64,000 nt of DNA. Source: Mycobacterium sp. 1100029.7. Lineage in GTDB: Bacteria > Actinomycetota > Actinomycetes > Mycobacteriales > Mycobacteriaceae. Below, in pieces: positions 53,201 to 60,954 of the stretch (position 1 is the stretch's first letter; each line of letters opens with the position of its first letter). Location: contig NZ_LZSC01000069.1 in NCBI RefSeq assembly GCF_001665235.1, positions 21,476 to 85,475 on the forward strand, written 5' to 3'. The position numbers and the translations under genes were made by a program. The notes beneath the pieces were generated by a model, which saw only the letters and a program-made list of their open reading frames with translations, searched no databases and was not told the DNA's origin.

Positions 53201-53396
53201 ACGCAAATCGACGGGCCTGGACGTGTCCGATCGCATCCGGGTGGTGATGTCGGTGCCCACCGAACGGGCCGACTGGGCGCAGACCCACGCCGAGCTGATC
53301 GCCGGTGAAATCCTGGCCACCAGTTTCGAATTCGGCGATCCCGTCGACGGCGCACAGATCGGTGACGGCGTGCGGGTGAGCGTCGCCAAAGCCTGA
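50235..53396 (+). CDS. ileS: Isoleucyl-tRNA synthetase (long, eukaryote-like type)
   Basis: A 1053-residue class I synthetase charging tRNA-Ile. The HIGH motif is in [20 protein letters not shown] near residue 57, the editing domain includes [19 protein letters not shown] near 243, and the KMSKS motif is in [17 protein letters not shown] near 630. The C-terminal half has the anticodon-binding domain and a long extension (to about 1050) in place of the zinc finger of the E. coli-type enzyme. This is the IleS type of mycobacteria, related to eukaryotic enzymes and less sensitive to mupirocin. GTG 50235 has GGAGA about nine bases upstream. It is controlled by the T-box leader in front. Confidence 0.97.
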   Translation: [1053 protein letters not shown]

Positions 53397-53415
53397 CCGC
53401 GCGGCATCTGGCAGT

Positions 53416-53433
53416 CGCCGCAGCCTCGCGGCG
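53416..53433. terminator. Candidate hairpin between convergent ileS and methyltransferase genes
   Basis: CGCCGC-AGCCTC-GCGGCG gives a 6-bp all-GC stem in the 42-bp gap between convergent stops. There is no T-run on either side, so it is a weak candidate for a bidirectional terminator. Confidence 0.35.
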
Positions 53434-53438
53434 GAAAG

Positions 53439-54242
53439 TTACACGTGGGCGGCGGCCGCCAGGGTGACGTAGTCCATCGTGAAGTCGCCGCCGAGCGCGT
53501 CGATCGTGGATCCCACGGCTTCCCGCACCGTCGCGACCTCCTCCGGCCCGAGCAGCGTGAGTTGGCCCGTGGTGGCCAGATGGTCCAGCCATTCGTCGCG
53601 CGTGTAACGCCGCTGCCACTGGAACCGCCATTGTTCGGGTTCGGCGAAGCCACCGGCAGTGCGGATCCCCGCCAGCGCCCTGGTGAGGTTGTCCTCTTGG
53701 AGTTGGGCGCCAGGCGTTCGCAGCGGTGCGTCCGGCGCCACGCGCTCCAACACGTCTTCGAAAGCATCGGCGATCTCACTCGGCGGGTCAAAGACGTGCC
53801 AGTACAACGCCAGCAGCCCCTGCGGCCGCAGCAACCGCGCCGCCTTGGTGGCACCCAGCACAGGATCCACCCAGTGCCAGGCCTGACCGGCGACGACCGC
53901 GTCGAAAGTCCGGCCGGCCGCATCCCAGGTTTCGAAATTGCCGATCTCCACCTCGATCCCGCTACGCCTGGCGACCTCGGCCATCCTTAGGTCCGGGTCG
54001 ACGCCGAGCACCTGAATACCGGCCGCGCGGTACTGGCGCGCTCCAATGCCGGTGCCGCAGCCGATGTCCAGGAACTCGGTGCCCGGGCTGCCCGCGATGA
54101 CACGCTGAATCAGGGCGTCGGGATACCGGGGCCTGGCCCGGTCGTAGCGATCGGCATCCACTCCGAAGGACTCCGCGACCTCGCGGAGCAGGTGCGGCTG
54201 GCGGTCGGAAGAGGGGGAGGGTTCGGTCGACACAGGAGGCAT
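53439..54242 (-). CDS. Class I SAM methyltransferase (Methyltransf_11-like)
   Basis: A 267-residue methyltransferase. Motif I TEFLDIGCGTGIGARQYRA lies near residue 55, motif II VLGVDPDLRMAEVARR near 80, AVVAGQAWHWVDPVLG (motif IV) near 115 and LLRPQGLLALYWHVFD (motif V-VI) near 140. This resembles the SmtA/UbiE-like group often annotated as trans-aconitate or biotin-type methyltransferases, but the substrate cannot be read. ATG 54242 was chosen because CGGAGGG lies immediately upstream and residues before it look non-coding. It is followed (in transcription) by the ileS convergent gap and preceded by a second methyltransferase 76 bp upstream. Confidence 0.85.
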   Translation of the reverse strand: MPPVSTEPSPSSDRQPHLLREVAESFGVDADRYDRARPRYPDALIQRVIAGSPGTEFLDIGCGTGIGARQYRAAGIQVLGVDPDLRMAEVARRSGIEVEIGNFETWDAAGRTFDAVVAGQAWHWVDPVLGATKAARLLRPQGLLALYWHVFDPPSEIADAFEDVLERVAPDAPLRTPGAQLQEDNLTRALAGIRTAGGFAEPEQWRFQWQRRYTRDEWLDHLATTGQLTLLGPEEVATVREAVGSTIDALGGDFTMDYVTLAAAAHV

Positions 54243-54318
54243 GCCCTCCGTTGTACCCCTCGACGCTGTGTGGCCGCCGTGTCTGGGCGCGAAAGGCCTT
54301 TGCCAGCAACCGATTCGG

Positions 54319-54888
54319 CTACGCGGCTTTGACCGCGCGCCAGCGCAGCCGACCGCCCCGCGCCTCGACCTCCACGTCGCTGAAACCTGCCGCGCGCAAG
54401 CGATCCGGCAACGTGTCCGGCGGGACCGTGTTGCAGGTATCGCGGAAATGCAGAATCCGGAAGCGCAACGAGGCGGTGCTGTCACTGCCCGCGAAGACAC
54501 CGCCCGGCCGAAGCACACGGAACGCCTCGGCGAACAACTTGTCCTGCAACTCGACGGTCGGGACGTGATGCAACATCGTGAACGACACCACCGAGCTGAA
54601 CTCGTCGGCGGGCAGTCCGGTGTTGGTGCCGTCGCCGTTGATGACGCGCGCCCGGTCGCCGTAGAGCCGCTGCAGTCGCTGCGCCATCGGGGTGTCGATC
54701 TCGACCGAGGTCAGCTTCGGCGTCTTGTCGACCAGCACCCGCAGGATCGCGCCATAACCCGGCCCGATTTCCAGCGTGTTGTCGCCCAGCTCGACATCGG
54801 CCAGCGCCCAGGGCAGCAAATCGTCCTCGACGGCTTTGGCCCAGCGATCCGAGCTGCAGATCCGACGATGCGCGAGGTTCATGGCCAT
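54319..54888 (-). CDS. Class I SAM methyltransferase
   Basis: A 189-residue small methyltransferase. Motif I NTLEIGPGYGAILRVLVDK lies near residue 37, motif II LTSVEIDTPMAQRLQRLYG near 60, VVSFTMLHHVPTVELQ near 100, and RVLRPGGVFAGSDSTAS near 122 closes the core. The pattern fits Methyltransf_11/25 proteins. ATG 54888 is preferred (product MAMNLAHRR); ATG 54882 is two codons later. It starts 31 bp from the divergent dinX gene. Substrate unknown. Nothing ties it to GPL synthesis apart from distance. Confidence 0.82.
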   Translation of the reverse strand: MAMNLAHRRICSSDRWAKAVEDDLLPWALADVELGDNTLEIGPGYGAILRVLVDKTPKLTSVEIDTPMAQRLQRLYGDRARVINGDGTNTGLPADEFSSVVSFTMLHHVPTVELQDKLFAEAFRVLRPGGVFAGSDSTASLRFRILHFRDTCNTVPPDTLPDRLRAAGFSDVEVEARGGRLRWRAVKAA

Positions 54889-54919
54889 GGCCCAAACGTT
54901 AGCCCCATAGCATCGACGT

Positions 54920-56326
54920 GTGGAGTCCCGTTGGGTGCTGCACCTGGACATGGACGCGTTTTTCGCCTCCGTCGAGCAGCTCACCCGGCCGACCCTGCGG
55001 GGTCGTCCGGTGCTGGTCGGTGGGCTCGGCGGCCGGGGAGTGGTGGCCGGCGCGAGCTATGAAGCGCGCGTGTTCGGGGCGCGGTCGGCCATGCCGATGC
55101 ATCAGGCCCGCCGGATGGTCGGTATCGCGGCGGTGGTGCTGCCGCCACGCGGGGTGGTCTACGGCGTTGCCAGCCGGCGGGTTTTCGAGGTCGTCCGCGG
55201 CGTGGTGCCGATCGTCGAACAGTTGTCCTTCGACGAGGCGTTCGGCGAACCGCCGCAGCTGGCCGGCGCCACGGCGCACGACGTCGAGCAGTTCTGCGAG
55301 GGGCTGCGACGACGGGTGCGCGACGAGACGGGGCTGATCGCGTCGGTGGGTGCGGGCTCGGGCAAGCAGATCGCCAAGATCGCCTCGGGGCTGGCCAAAC
55401 CCGATGGCGTTCGGGTGGTCTCGCGGGACGAGGAGCGGTCGCTGCTCGACGGGCTGCCGGTGCGGCGGCTCTGGGGTATCGGCCCGGTCGCCGAGGAGAA
55501 GCTGAACCGCCTCGGCATCGAAACCATCGGGCAGCTGGCCGCACTGACCGACGCCGAAGCCGCCAACATCCTGGGTGCGACGATCGGGCCGGCGCTGCAC
55601 CGGTTGGCGCGCGGCATCGATGATCGCCCCGTCGCCGAACGTGCCGAAGCCAAGCAGATCAGCTCGGAGTCCACCTTTGCCGCCGACCTGACCAGCCTCG
55701 AGCAGCTGCACGAGGCGATCGACCCGATCGCCGAACATGCCCATCAGCGGCTGCTGCGCGATGGCCGCGGAGCGCGCACCGTCACGGTGAAGTTGAAGAA
55801 GTCGGACATGAGCACGCTGACCCGCTCGGCGACCCTGCCCTATGCGACGACCGAGCTCGGTGCGCTGGTGGCGCTGGCCCGTCGGTTGCTGCTCGATCCC
55901 CGTGAGATAGGCCCGATTCGTCTACTCGGCGTGGGTTTTTCGGGGCTCAGCGACGTGCGCCAGGAGTCGTTGTTTCCGGACTTGGAACTCGCCGCGCCCG
56001 AGTCGGAGGCACAGCACTCGGTCGAGACCGCGACGGACGCGATGTTCGCGCCGACTGCGCAGCCGCAGGCCGCGCCATGGCGGGTCGGCGACGACGTCGA
56101 GCACCGCGACTTGGGCCACGGTTGGGTGCAGGGCGCGGGCCACGGTGTGGTCACGGTGCGGTTCGAAAGCCGAAGCACCGGACCGGGACAGGCGCGGACA
56201 TTCCCCGCCGGCACCGACGGCCTGACCCGCGCCAACCCGGTCGACTCCCTGGACTGGCCGGACTACCTGGGCGCGCTGCGTAGCGACGAGTCAGCCCCAG
56301 CGGGCGACCACGTCGGCGACCGGTGA
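54920..56326 (+). CDS. dinX: DNA polymerase IV, Y-family (DinX/DinB1 type)
   Basis: A 468-residue translesion polymerase. Catalytic acidic residues are in LHLDMDAFFASVEQ at residue 8 and EQLSFDEAFGE near 100; SVGAGSGKQIAKIASGLAKP near 140 and the helix-hairpin-helix region near 190 are family-typical. A beta-clamp binding peptide QESLFPDL lies near residue 350, after the little-finger domain. A C-terminal extension of about 80 residues (DVEHRDLGHGWVQGAGHG) is also present in the M. tuberculosis homologue Rv1537, to which position and sequence point. GTG 54920 puts the catalytic Asp at the usual distance. The 3' end overlaps that of ansA by 36 bp, tail to tail. Confidence 0.93.
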   Translation: MESRWVLHLDMDAFFASVEQLTRPTLRGRPVLVGGLGGRGVVAGASYEARVFGARSAMPMHQARRMVGIAAVVLPPRGVVYGVASRRVFEVVRGVVPIVEQLSFDEAFGEPPQLAGATAHDVEQFCEGLRRRVRDETGLIASVGAGSGKQIAKIASGLAKPDGVRVVSRDEERSLLDGLPVRRLWGIGPVAEEKLNRLGIETIGQLAALTDAEAANILGATIGPALHRLARGIDDRPVAERAEAKQISSESTFAADLTSLEQLHEAIDPIAEHAHQRLLRDGRGARTVTVKLKKSDMSTLTRSATLPYATTELGALVALARRLLLDPREIGPIRLLGVGFSGLSDVRQESLFPDLELAAPESEAQHSVETATDAMFAPTAQPQAAPWRVGDDVEHRDLGHGWVQGAGHGVVTVRFESRSTGPGQARTFPAGTDGLTRANPVDSLDWPDYLGALRSDESAPAGDHVGDR

Positions 56327-57217
56327 TCGCGCGGCCAGCGCGGCCATCAGGAGCACCCGGGCCTGCGGCGGCCGCAGCCGCGGCACCAGCACCGCCCCCG
56401 CTTCGACCAGGTCGTGGCCGGGGCCGTAGCCGGCGCTGACCCCGCCGCCGGGTACCCGGGTGGACACCGCGACGACGATGCCGTCGCGGCAGTGCCGGCG
56501 CACGCCGTCGACGACCGCGGCCCCGGCGTTGCCCGAACCGAGCGCCTCGAGGACCACGGCCCGCGCGCCGGCCCGGACACACGCGTCCAACGCCACCGAG
56601 TCGCTGCCCAGATACGCCGCGACGATGTCGACCCGCGGCGCGTCGGCGGCCCGCAGTTCACCGAGATACGGCCGGACCTTGGCGCCGGTCAAGGACATGT
56701 TCGCCGACGCGGTGCCGACCAACTCGCCGGCAAAGCCAGTCAGATCCTGCGTGGCGACCTTGTGCATGCCCAGCGGTTGCAGCACCCGCCCGGCGAACGA
56801 CACCAGCACGCCGAGACCCTGCGCGGCCGGGCTGGCCGCCACCGCCACCGCGTCGCGCAGGTTGCCCGGCCCGTCGGCGTCCGGGGCGTCGGCGCTGCGC
56901 ATCGCGCCCGTCAGCACGACCGGCGCGCCGCCCGCGTAGGTGAGCTCGAGCCAGAGCGCGCTTTCCTCCATCGTGTCGGTGCCGTGCGCGACGACCACAC
57001 CCTGCGCGCCGCCGTCGACCGCGGCCCCAATGGCGGTGCCGATCCGGTCCCAGTCGGCCGTCGTCAGCTCCGAGCTGTCCACCGCCATCAGATCGACGAC
57101 GTCGACGTCGAGGCCGGAGGTCAGCTCGGTGCCGCTGCGGCTGGGGCGCCGCACCCCGTCGGCGCCGGTGCTGGTCGATATCGTCCCGCCGGTGGTGATC
57201 ACAGTGAGCCGACCCAT
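56291..57217 (-). CDS. ansA: L-asparaginase
   Basis: A 308-residue type I-like asparaginase. It hydrolyses L-asparagine to aspartate and ammonia. Catalytic Thr lies in LTVITTGGTISTSTG near residue 10, the second Thr/Asp pair in VVVAHGTDTMEESALWL near 78, and VLQPLGMHKVATQDL near 155 carries the catalytic Lys position. The C-terminus LLMAALAARSPVADVVARWG nearly equals that of M. tuberculosis AnsA (Rv1538c), which this matches in position. ATG 57217 was selected from this comparison; the minus-strand frame stays open far upstream through lspA and the pseudouridine synthase only because of base composition. Confidence 0.93.
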   Translation of the reverse strand: MGRLTVITTGGTISTSTGADGVRRPSRSGTELTSGLDVDVVDLMAVDSSELTTADWDRIGTAIGAAVDGGAQGVVVAHGTDTMEESALWLELTYAGGAPVVLTGAMRSADAPDADGPGNLRDAVAVAASPAAQGLGVLVSFAGRVLQPLGMHKVATQDLTGFAGELVGTASANMSLTGAKVRPYLGELRAADAPRVDIVAAYLGSDSVALDACVRAGARAVVLEALGSGNAGAAVVDGVRRHCRDGIVVAVSTRVPGGGVSAGYGPGHDLVEAGAVLVPRLRPPQARVLLMAALAARSPVADVVARWG

Positions 57218-57284
57218 GGTCGAATCATTCCTCACGCGGCGAGGCCGCACTGAACCACGCCGGATGCTAGGGGATGATGGACGG

Positions 57285-57908
57285 GTGCCCGAAGAACCCA
57301 CAGGGTCGGCCGAGCCGGTGACGTCGCCGGGGGAGACCGAGACGTCCCGGGAAGTGCCGGAACCCGAAGCCGCCGCGTCCCACCCGCCGCGGCGATTGCG
57401 CCTGCTGCTGTCGGTGGCCGCGGTGGTGCTGGCCCTCGACGTCGTGACCAAGGTGCTCGCCGTCAGACTGCTGCCGCCGGGACAACCGGTGTCGATCATC
57501 GGCGACACCGTGACGTGGACGTTGGTGCGCAACTCCGGGGCCGCCTTTTCGATGGCGACCGGATACACCTGGATGCTGACGTTGATCGCCACCGGCGTGG
57601 TGATCGGCATCTTCTGGATGGGCAGACGGCTGGTGTCGCCGTGGTGGGCGGTGGGTCTGGGCCTGATCCTCGGCGGCGCCACGGGCAACCTGGTGGACCG
57701 GTTTTTCCGCGCGCCGGGTCCGCTGCGCGGCCATGTCGTGGACTTCTTGTCGATCGGCTGGTGGCCGGTGTTCAACGTCGCCGATCCGTCGGTGGTCGGC
57801 GGCGCCATCCTGCTCGTCGTGCTGTCGGTATTCGGTTTCGACTTCGACTCCGTGGCCCGGCGCAAGGCGACGGCCGAGGACCGGGACGACGCCGACCAAG
57901 ACAAATGA
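57285..57908 (+). CDS. lspA: Lipoprotein signal peptidase
   Basis: A 207-residue integral membrane aspartyl peptidase that removes signal peptides of prolipoproteins after lipid attachment. It has four membrane helices (LLLSVAAVVLALDVVTKVLA; WMLTLIATGVVIGIFWM; WAVGLGLILGGATGNLV; and VVGGAILLVVLSVFGF). The catalytic Asp pair sits in GNLVDRFFR and FNVADPSVV, with the conserved VRNSGAAFSM before them. A charged, proline-rich cytoplasmic N-terminus of about 40 residues is present, as in M. tuberculosis LspA (Rv1539). GTG 57285 gives the matching xPEEPTGSAEP start. Its stop overlaps the start of the pseudouridine synthase gene (ATGA). Confidence 0.95.
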   Translation: MPEEPTGSAEPVTSPGETETSREVPEPEAAASHPPRRLRLLLSVAAVVLALDVVTKVLAVRLLPPGQPVSIIGDTVTWTLVRNSGAAFSMATGYTWMLTLIATGVVIGIFWMGRRLVSPWWAVGLGLILGGATGNLVDRFFRAPGPLRGHVVDFLSIGWWPVFNVADPSVVGGAILLVVLSVFGFDFDSVARRKATAEDRDDADQDK

Positions 57909-58831
57909 CCGACCGTTCGATGCCCGTCCCGGAGGGATTGGCGGGCATGCGCGTTGATGCCGGGCTGTCGCGGCTGCTCGGCCTGTCCCGCAGCGCGGTG
58001 GCGGCCATCGCCGAAGACGGCGGCGTCGAACTCGACGGGGTGCCGGCGGGAAAATCCGACCGACTGACCCCCGGCGCCTGGCTGGAGGTGCGACTGCCCG
58101 AGGCGCCGCCTCCGCTGGAGAACACGCCGGTCGACATCGAGGGCATGGCGATCCTCTACTCCGATGACGACATCGTCGTCGTCGACAAACCGGCGGCAGT
58201 GGCGGCGCACGCCTCCGTCGGCTGGAGCGGGCCGACCGTGCTCGGTGGCCTGGCCGCCGCGGGCTACCGGATCACCACCTCGGGCGTACCGGAACGGCAG
58301 GGCATCGTGCATCGCCTCGACGTGGGAACCTCCGGGGTGATGGTGGTCGCGATCTCCGAGCGGGCTTACACCCTGCTGAAGCGGGCCTTCAAACAGCGCA
58401 CCGTCGACAAGCGCTATCACGCTCTGGTGCAAGGACATCCGGACCCGTCCAGCGGGACGATCGACGCGCCGATCGGCCGGCATCGCGGCGGTGAGTGGAA
58501 ATTCGCCGTCACCTCCGACGGCCGGCACAGCGTGACCCACTACGACACCGTGGAAGCCCACGCCGCTGCCAGCCTGCTCGACGTGCACCTGGAAACCGGT
58601 CGCACCCACCAGATTCGGGTGCACTTCGCGGCGCTGCACCACCCGTGCTGCGGGGACCTCGTTTACGGCGCTGATCCGAATCTCGCGAAAAGGCTTGGCT
58701 TGCAACGTCAATGGCTGCACGCGCGGTCGCTGGCATTCGCTCATCCGGCCGACGGGCGGTGGGTCGAGTTCGTCAGCGCGTACCCGGCCGACCTGCGGCA
58801 CGCGTTGGACGTGTTGCGCGACGAGGTCTGA
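57905..58831 (+). CDS. RluD-family 23S rRNA pseudouridine synthase
   Basis: A 308-residue RluA/RluD-type enzyme that isomerises uridines in rRNA. An S4-like RNA-binding domain covers residues 10-85 (VDAGLSRLLGLSRSAVAAI). The catalytic Asp is in GIVHRLDVGTSGVMVVA near residue 140, DDIVVVDKPAAVAAHAS lies near 92, and TGRTHQIRVHFAALHHP near 225 is the RNA-binding family motif. It overlaps lspA by 4 bp, a pairing seen in many actinobacteria (M. tuberculosis Rv1540). Position-specific target (RluD or RluA-like) is not determined from sequence. Confidence 0.92.
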   Translation: MTDRSMPVPEGLAGMRVDAGLSRLLGLSRSAVAAIAEDGGVELDGVPAGKSDRLTPGAWLEVRLPEAPPPLENTPVDIEGMAILYSDDDIVVVDKPAAVAAHASVGWSGPTVLGGLAAAGYRITTSGVPERQGIVHRLDVGTSGVMVVAISERAYTLLKRAFKQRTVDKRYHALVQGHPDPSSGTIDAPIGRHRGGEWKFAVTSDGRHSVTHYDTVEAHAAASLLDVHLETGRTHQIRVHFAALHHPCCGDLVYGADPNLAKRLGLQRQWLHARSLAFAHPADGRWVEFVSAYPADLRHALDVLRDEV

Positions 58832-59599
58832 TCAGTCGGGCTTGCGGGCCTGCACGAGAACCCGGGTGGCATGCGCGACGAAGGGTCCGTCGGATTCAAT
58901 GCGCTCGTGCAATTCGCGCAGCCGGTCGCGGTAGCGCTCCACGGTGAAGTCCGGCACCCACCAGATCACCTTGCGCAGGACGTAGACCACCGCGCCGATA
59001 TCGAAGTACTCCTGGCGCAGGCGTTCCGGACGCATCTCGACGATCTCCAGCCCGGCGGCCCGCGCCGCTGCGCTTTCGTTGTCCGGGTGTCGCGCATCAC
59101 GGGCTTCGGGCGCTGCCCCGCTGAAGAACTCGATCAGCTCGGACACCGTCGCGGGTCCGATGTGTTGAGCCAGATAGGTGCCACCGGGCCGTAGCACCCG
59201 GGCGATCTCGGGCCAGAACAGCGTGTGCGGGTGCCGGCTGGTCACCAGGTCGAAAGCCTCGTCGGCGAACGGCAATACCGACTCGTCGGGTGTGCCCACC
59301 ACAACCACGCCGCGGGGGTGTAGGAGCTTGGTCGCCAGCGGGATGTTCGGTGGCCACGACTCGACGGCGGCCATCGTGGGCGGGAACGGCCCGGCGGCGG
59401 CCAGCACCTCGCCGCCGCCGGTCTGCAGATCCAGGGCGGCCGCCACATTCGCGAAATGGCGGCCGATCAGTTGTTGGTATCCCCATGACGGTCGTTGTTC
59501 GGTGGCGCGGCCGTCCAGCCAGGAAAAGTCCCAGCCGTCGACGGACACCGAATCAGCCTCTGCGACCAGATCTTCGAATGTGCGGCCCATGCGAAGCAT
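58832..59599 (-). CDS. Class I SAM methyltransferase
   Basis: A 255-residue methyltransferase with an unusual N-terminal half. The usual glycine loop is replaced by GGEVLAAAGPFPPTMAAVE near residue 62, followed by VVVVGTPDESVLPFADEAF near 98. The later motifs are clear: DLVTSRHPHTLFWPEIARVL near 118 and RPGGTYLAQHIGPATVSEL near 137. It resembles Methyltransf_11 proteins annotated only by fold. The start is ATG 59599 or 59590. Its stop adjoins the stop of the pseudouridine synthase gene with no spacer. It lies downstream of lprI on the same strand with a 9-bp gap and could be co-transcribed. Confidence 0.8.
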   Translation of the reverse strand: MLRMGRTFEDLVAEADSVSVDGWDFSWLDGRATEQRPSWGYQQLIGRHFANVAAALDLQTGGGEVLAAAGPFPPTMAAVESWPPNIPLATKLLHPRGVVVVGTPDESVLPFADEAFDLVTSRHPHTLFWPEIARVLRPGGTYLAQHIGPATVSELIEFFSGAAPEARDARHPDNESAAARAAGLEIVEMRPERLRQEYFDIGAVVYVLRKVIWWVPDFTVERYRDRLRELHERIESDGPFVAHATRVLVQARKPD

Positions 59600-59608
59600 T
59601 GTCGGGCA

Positions 59609-60241
59609 TCACGAGGTGGAGCAGACGAATTTGGTGCCGTTGAAGTCCAGTGTCACTTCGCCCTGGTGTTCCCAGTATTCGGCGCCCTGCCGGCCGTACC
59701 GGGCGCCACTGCCGGACGGCAGCAGGAACAGAATCTCCTGATTGCCTTTCCAATTGAGCACCGCCGTCTTCGGGTCGAACTGGTTGTAGAACTGTGCGGT
59801 CAACGGGCCGGCGTCGGGCGGACAGCGGTAGCTGACGACCGGCGGGGCCGCGGTGGCGGGATCGGCGATGGCCAATTGCACCAGCCGGGTTTGATAGGCC
59901 TCCAGCACACAGGTGTGCAGGTCGGCGTTTTGTGCGCAACCGTCGCGGGCGGTCGTCCAGCTGGTCTGCGCGTTCGTCAGCGCGGCGGGATCCGCGCCGG
60001 TGCGGGCCAGTGCCTGGTGATACGCCGCCTGCAGCTGGTGATCCAGGTTGGTCAGGTGCGGATCAGCGCAGACCAGCTGCTGCACCGCGGTCGCGGGCTT
60101 GCCGCAGTCGACCGCCACCGACGGCGGGGCCACGCTGGTGACGGTCGGCGCACCGGAAGCCGAGCCGGGCGCCGGATGACTGGGAACAGAACTGCACGCG
60201 CCCACGATCAATGCCGCGGCGATGACTGCGATCGGCCTCAT
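59609..60241 (-). CDS. lprI: LprI-type lipoprotein (LprI domain plus MliC-like domain)
   Basis: A 210-residue secreted lipoprotein. The signal peptide MRPIAVIAAALIVGAC ends in the lipobox IVGAC, so Cys16 would be lipidated and the protein anchored outside the membrane. A Cys-rich LprI (DUF1311) domain covers about residues 45-130 (ATAVQQLVCADPHLTNLDHQ, DGCAQNADLHTCVLEAYQTR). The last 80 residues (YRCPPDAGPLTAQFYNQF, then GSGARYGRQGAEYW, ending FVCSTS) look like the MliC lysozyme-inhibitor fold. M. tuberculosis LprI (Rv1541c) is reported as a lysozyme inhibitor and sits next to glbN as here. LspA, needed for its maturation, is encoded 1.7 kb away. Confidence 0.9.
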   Translation of the reverse strand: MRPIAVIAAALIVGACSSVPSHPAPGSASGAPTVTSVAPPSVAVDCGKPATAVQQLVCADPHLTNLDHQLQAAYHQALARTGADPAALTNAQTSWTTARDGCAQNADLHTCVLEAYQTRLVQLAIADPATAAPPVVSYRCPPDAGPLTAQFYNQFDPKTAVLNWKGNQEILFLLPSGSGARYGRQGAEYWEHQGEVTLDFNGTKFVCSTS

Positions 60242-60320
60242 ACCTGCTGAGTACCGGGTACGCGGCGCTCATCGGCTGCGACACGCCCGCGCGCAAACGA
60301 AATTCGTCCGGCCCCGCTCG

Positions 60321-60731
60321 TCAGACCTTGGCCGTGCTGCTGTCACCGGAGACGATCTCGGGTGCCAGCGGGGCGATGGCGCTGATGATGTCGGTGACCG
60401 TCCGCGGCGACACGCCGGCCGCGGCCAGCGCGTCGGACAAGTGGCCGGCGACCAGGGTGAAGTGGAGCATCGTGATGCCGCGGCCCTGATGCACCTGCTT
60501 CATCGCGGCGCCGGTGTAGGGCTCCGGGCCGCCGAGGGCGGCGGCGAAGAACTCGACCTGTTTGCCTTTGAGGCGGTTCATGTTGGTCCCGGTGAAAAAG
60601 CCCGACAGCTGATCGTCGGCAAGCACCCGCACGTAGAAGTCCTCGACGACGACTTCCAGCGCCTCATGCCCGCCGATCCGGTCGTAGATCGTGGTCGGCT
60701 CCGGCTTGCGGAAGTGCGCCTGTAGTTTCAT
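60321..60731 (-). CDS. glbN: Truncated haemoglobin, group I (trHbN)
   Basis: A 136-residue group I truncated haemoglobin. It has TTIYDRIGGHEALEVVVEDF at the N-terminus, the B10 Tyr in EDFYVRVL, the phenylalanine/glutamine distal pocket with GKQVEFFAAALGG, and the proximal His in MKQVHQGRGIT near residue 81. The C-terminus SGDSSTAKV and the N-terminal basic pre-A segment resemble M. tuberculosis HbN (Rv1542c), which oxidises nitric oxide to nitrate. It is upstream of lprI on the same strand with a 79-bp gap, the same order as in M. tuberculosis. Confidence 0.94.
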   Translation of the reverse strand: MKLQAHFRKPEPTTIYDRIGGHEALEVVVEDFYVRVLADDQLSGFFTGTNMNRLKGKQVEFFAAALGGPEPYTGAAMKQVHQGRGITMLHFTLVAGHLSDALAAAGVSPRTVTDIISAIAPLAPEIVSGDSSTAKV

Positions 60732-60954
60732 GTCACCATCCGACCACCTCGGCGTTGCCCGCCCGTTAGTCCGCGATCACGCGCGGATTGCAGGGCGTAA
60801 CAAGCCGATTGCCGAGGTGTCGCCGGGTCGCCGGGTAGCGCGTGAGACGTGTCGGCGCGTTCGCGCGACGGGATTGCGGTCTCGCCGTTTAACCGATGAC
60901 CTAGGTTGGCTATATGACCCACGTCACATCGACCACCGTGAGGAGCGACAACCG

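Noticed and set aside
56291..58801. 836-codon minus-strand frame spanning ansA, lspA and the pseudouridine synthase gene
   Set aside because: Only the last 308 codons match asparaginase; the upstream part is antisense to two recognised genes.
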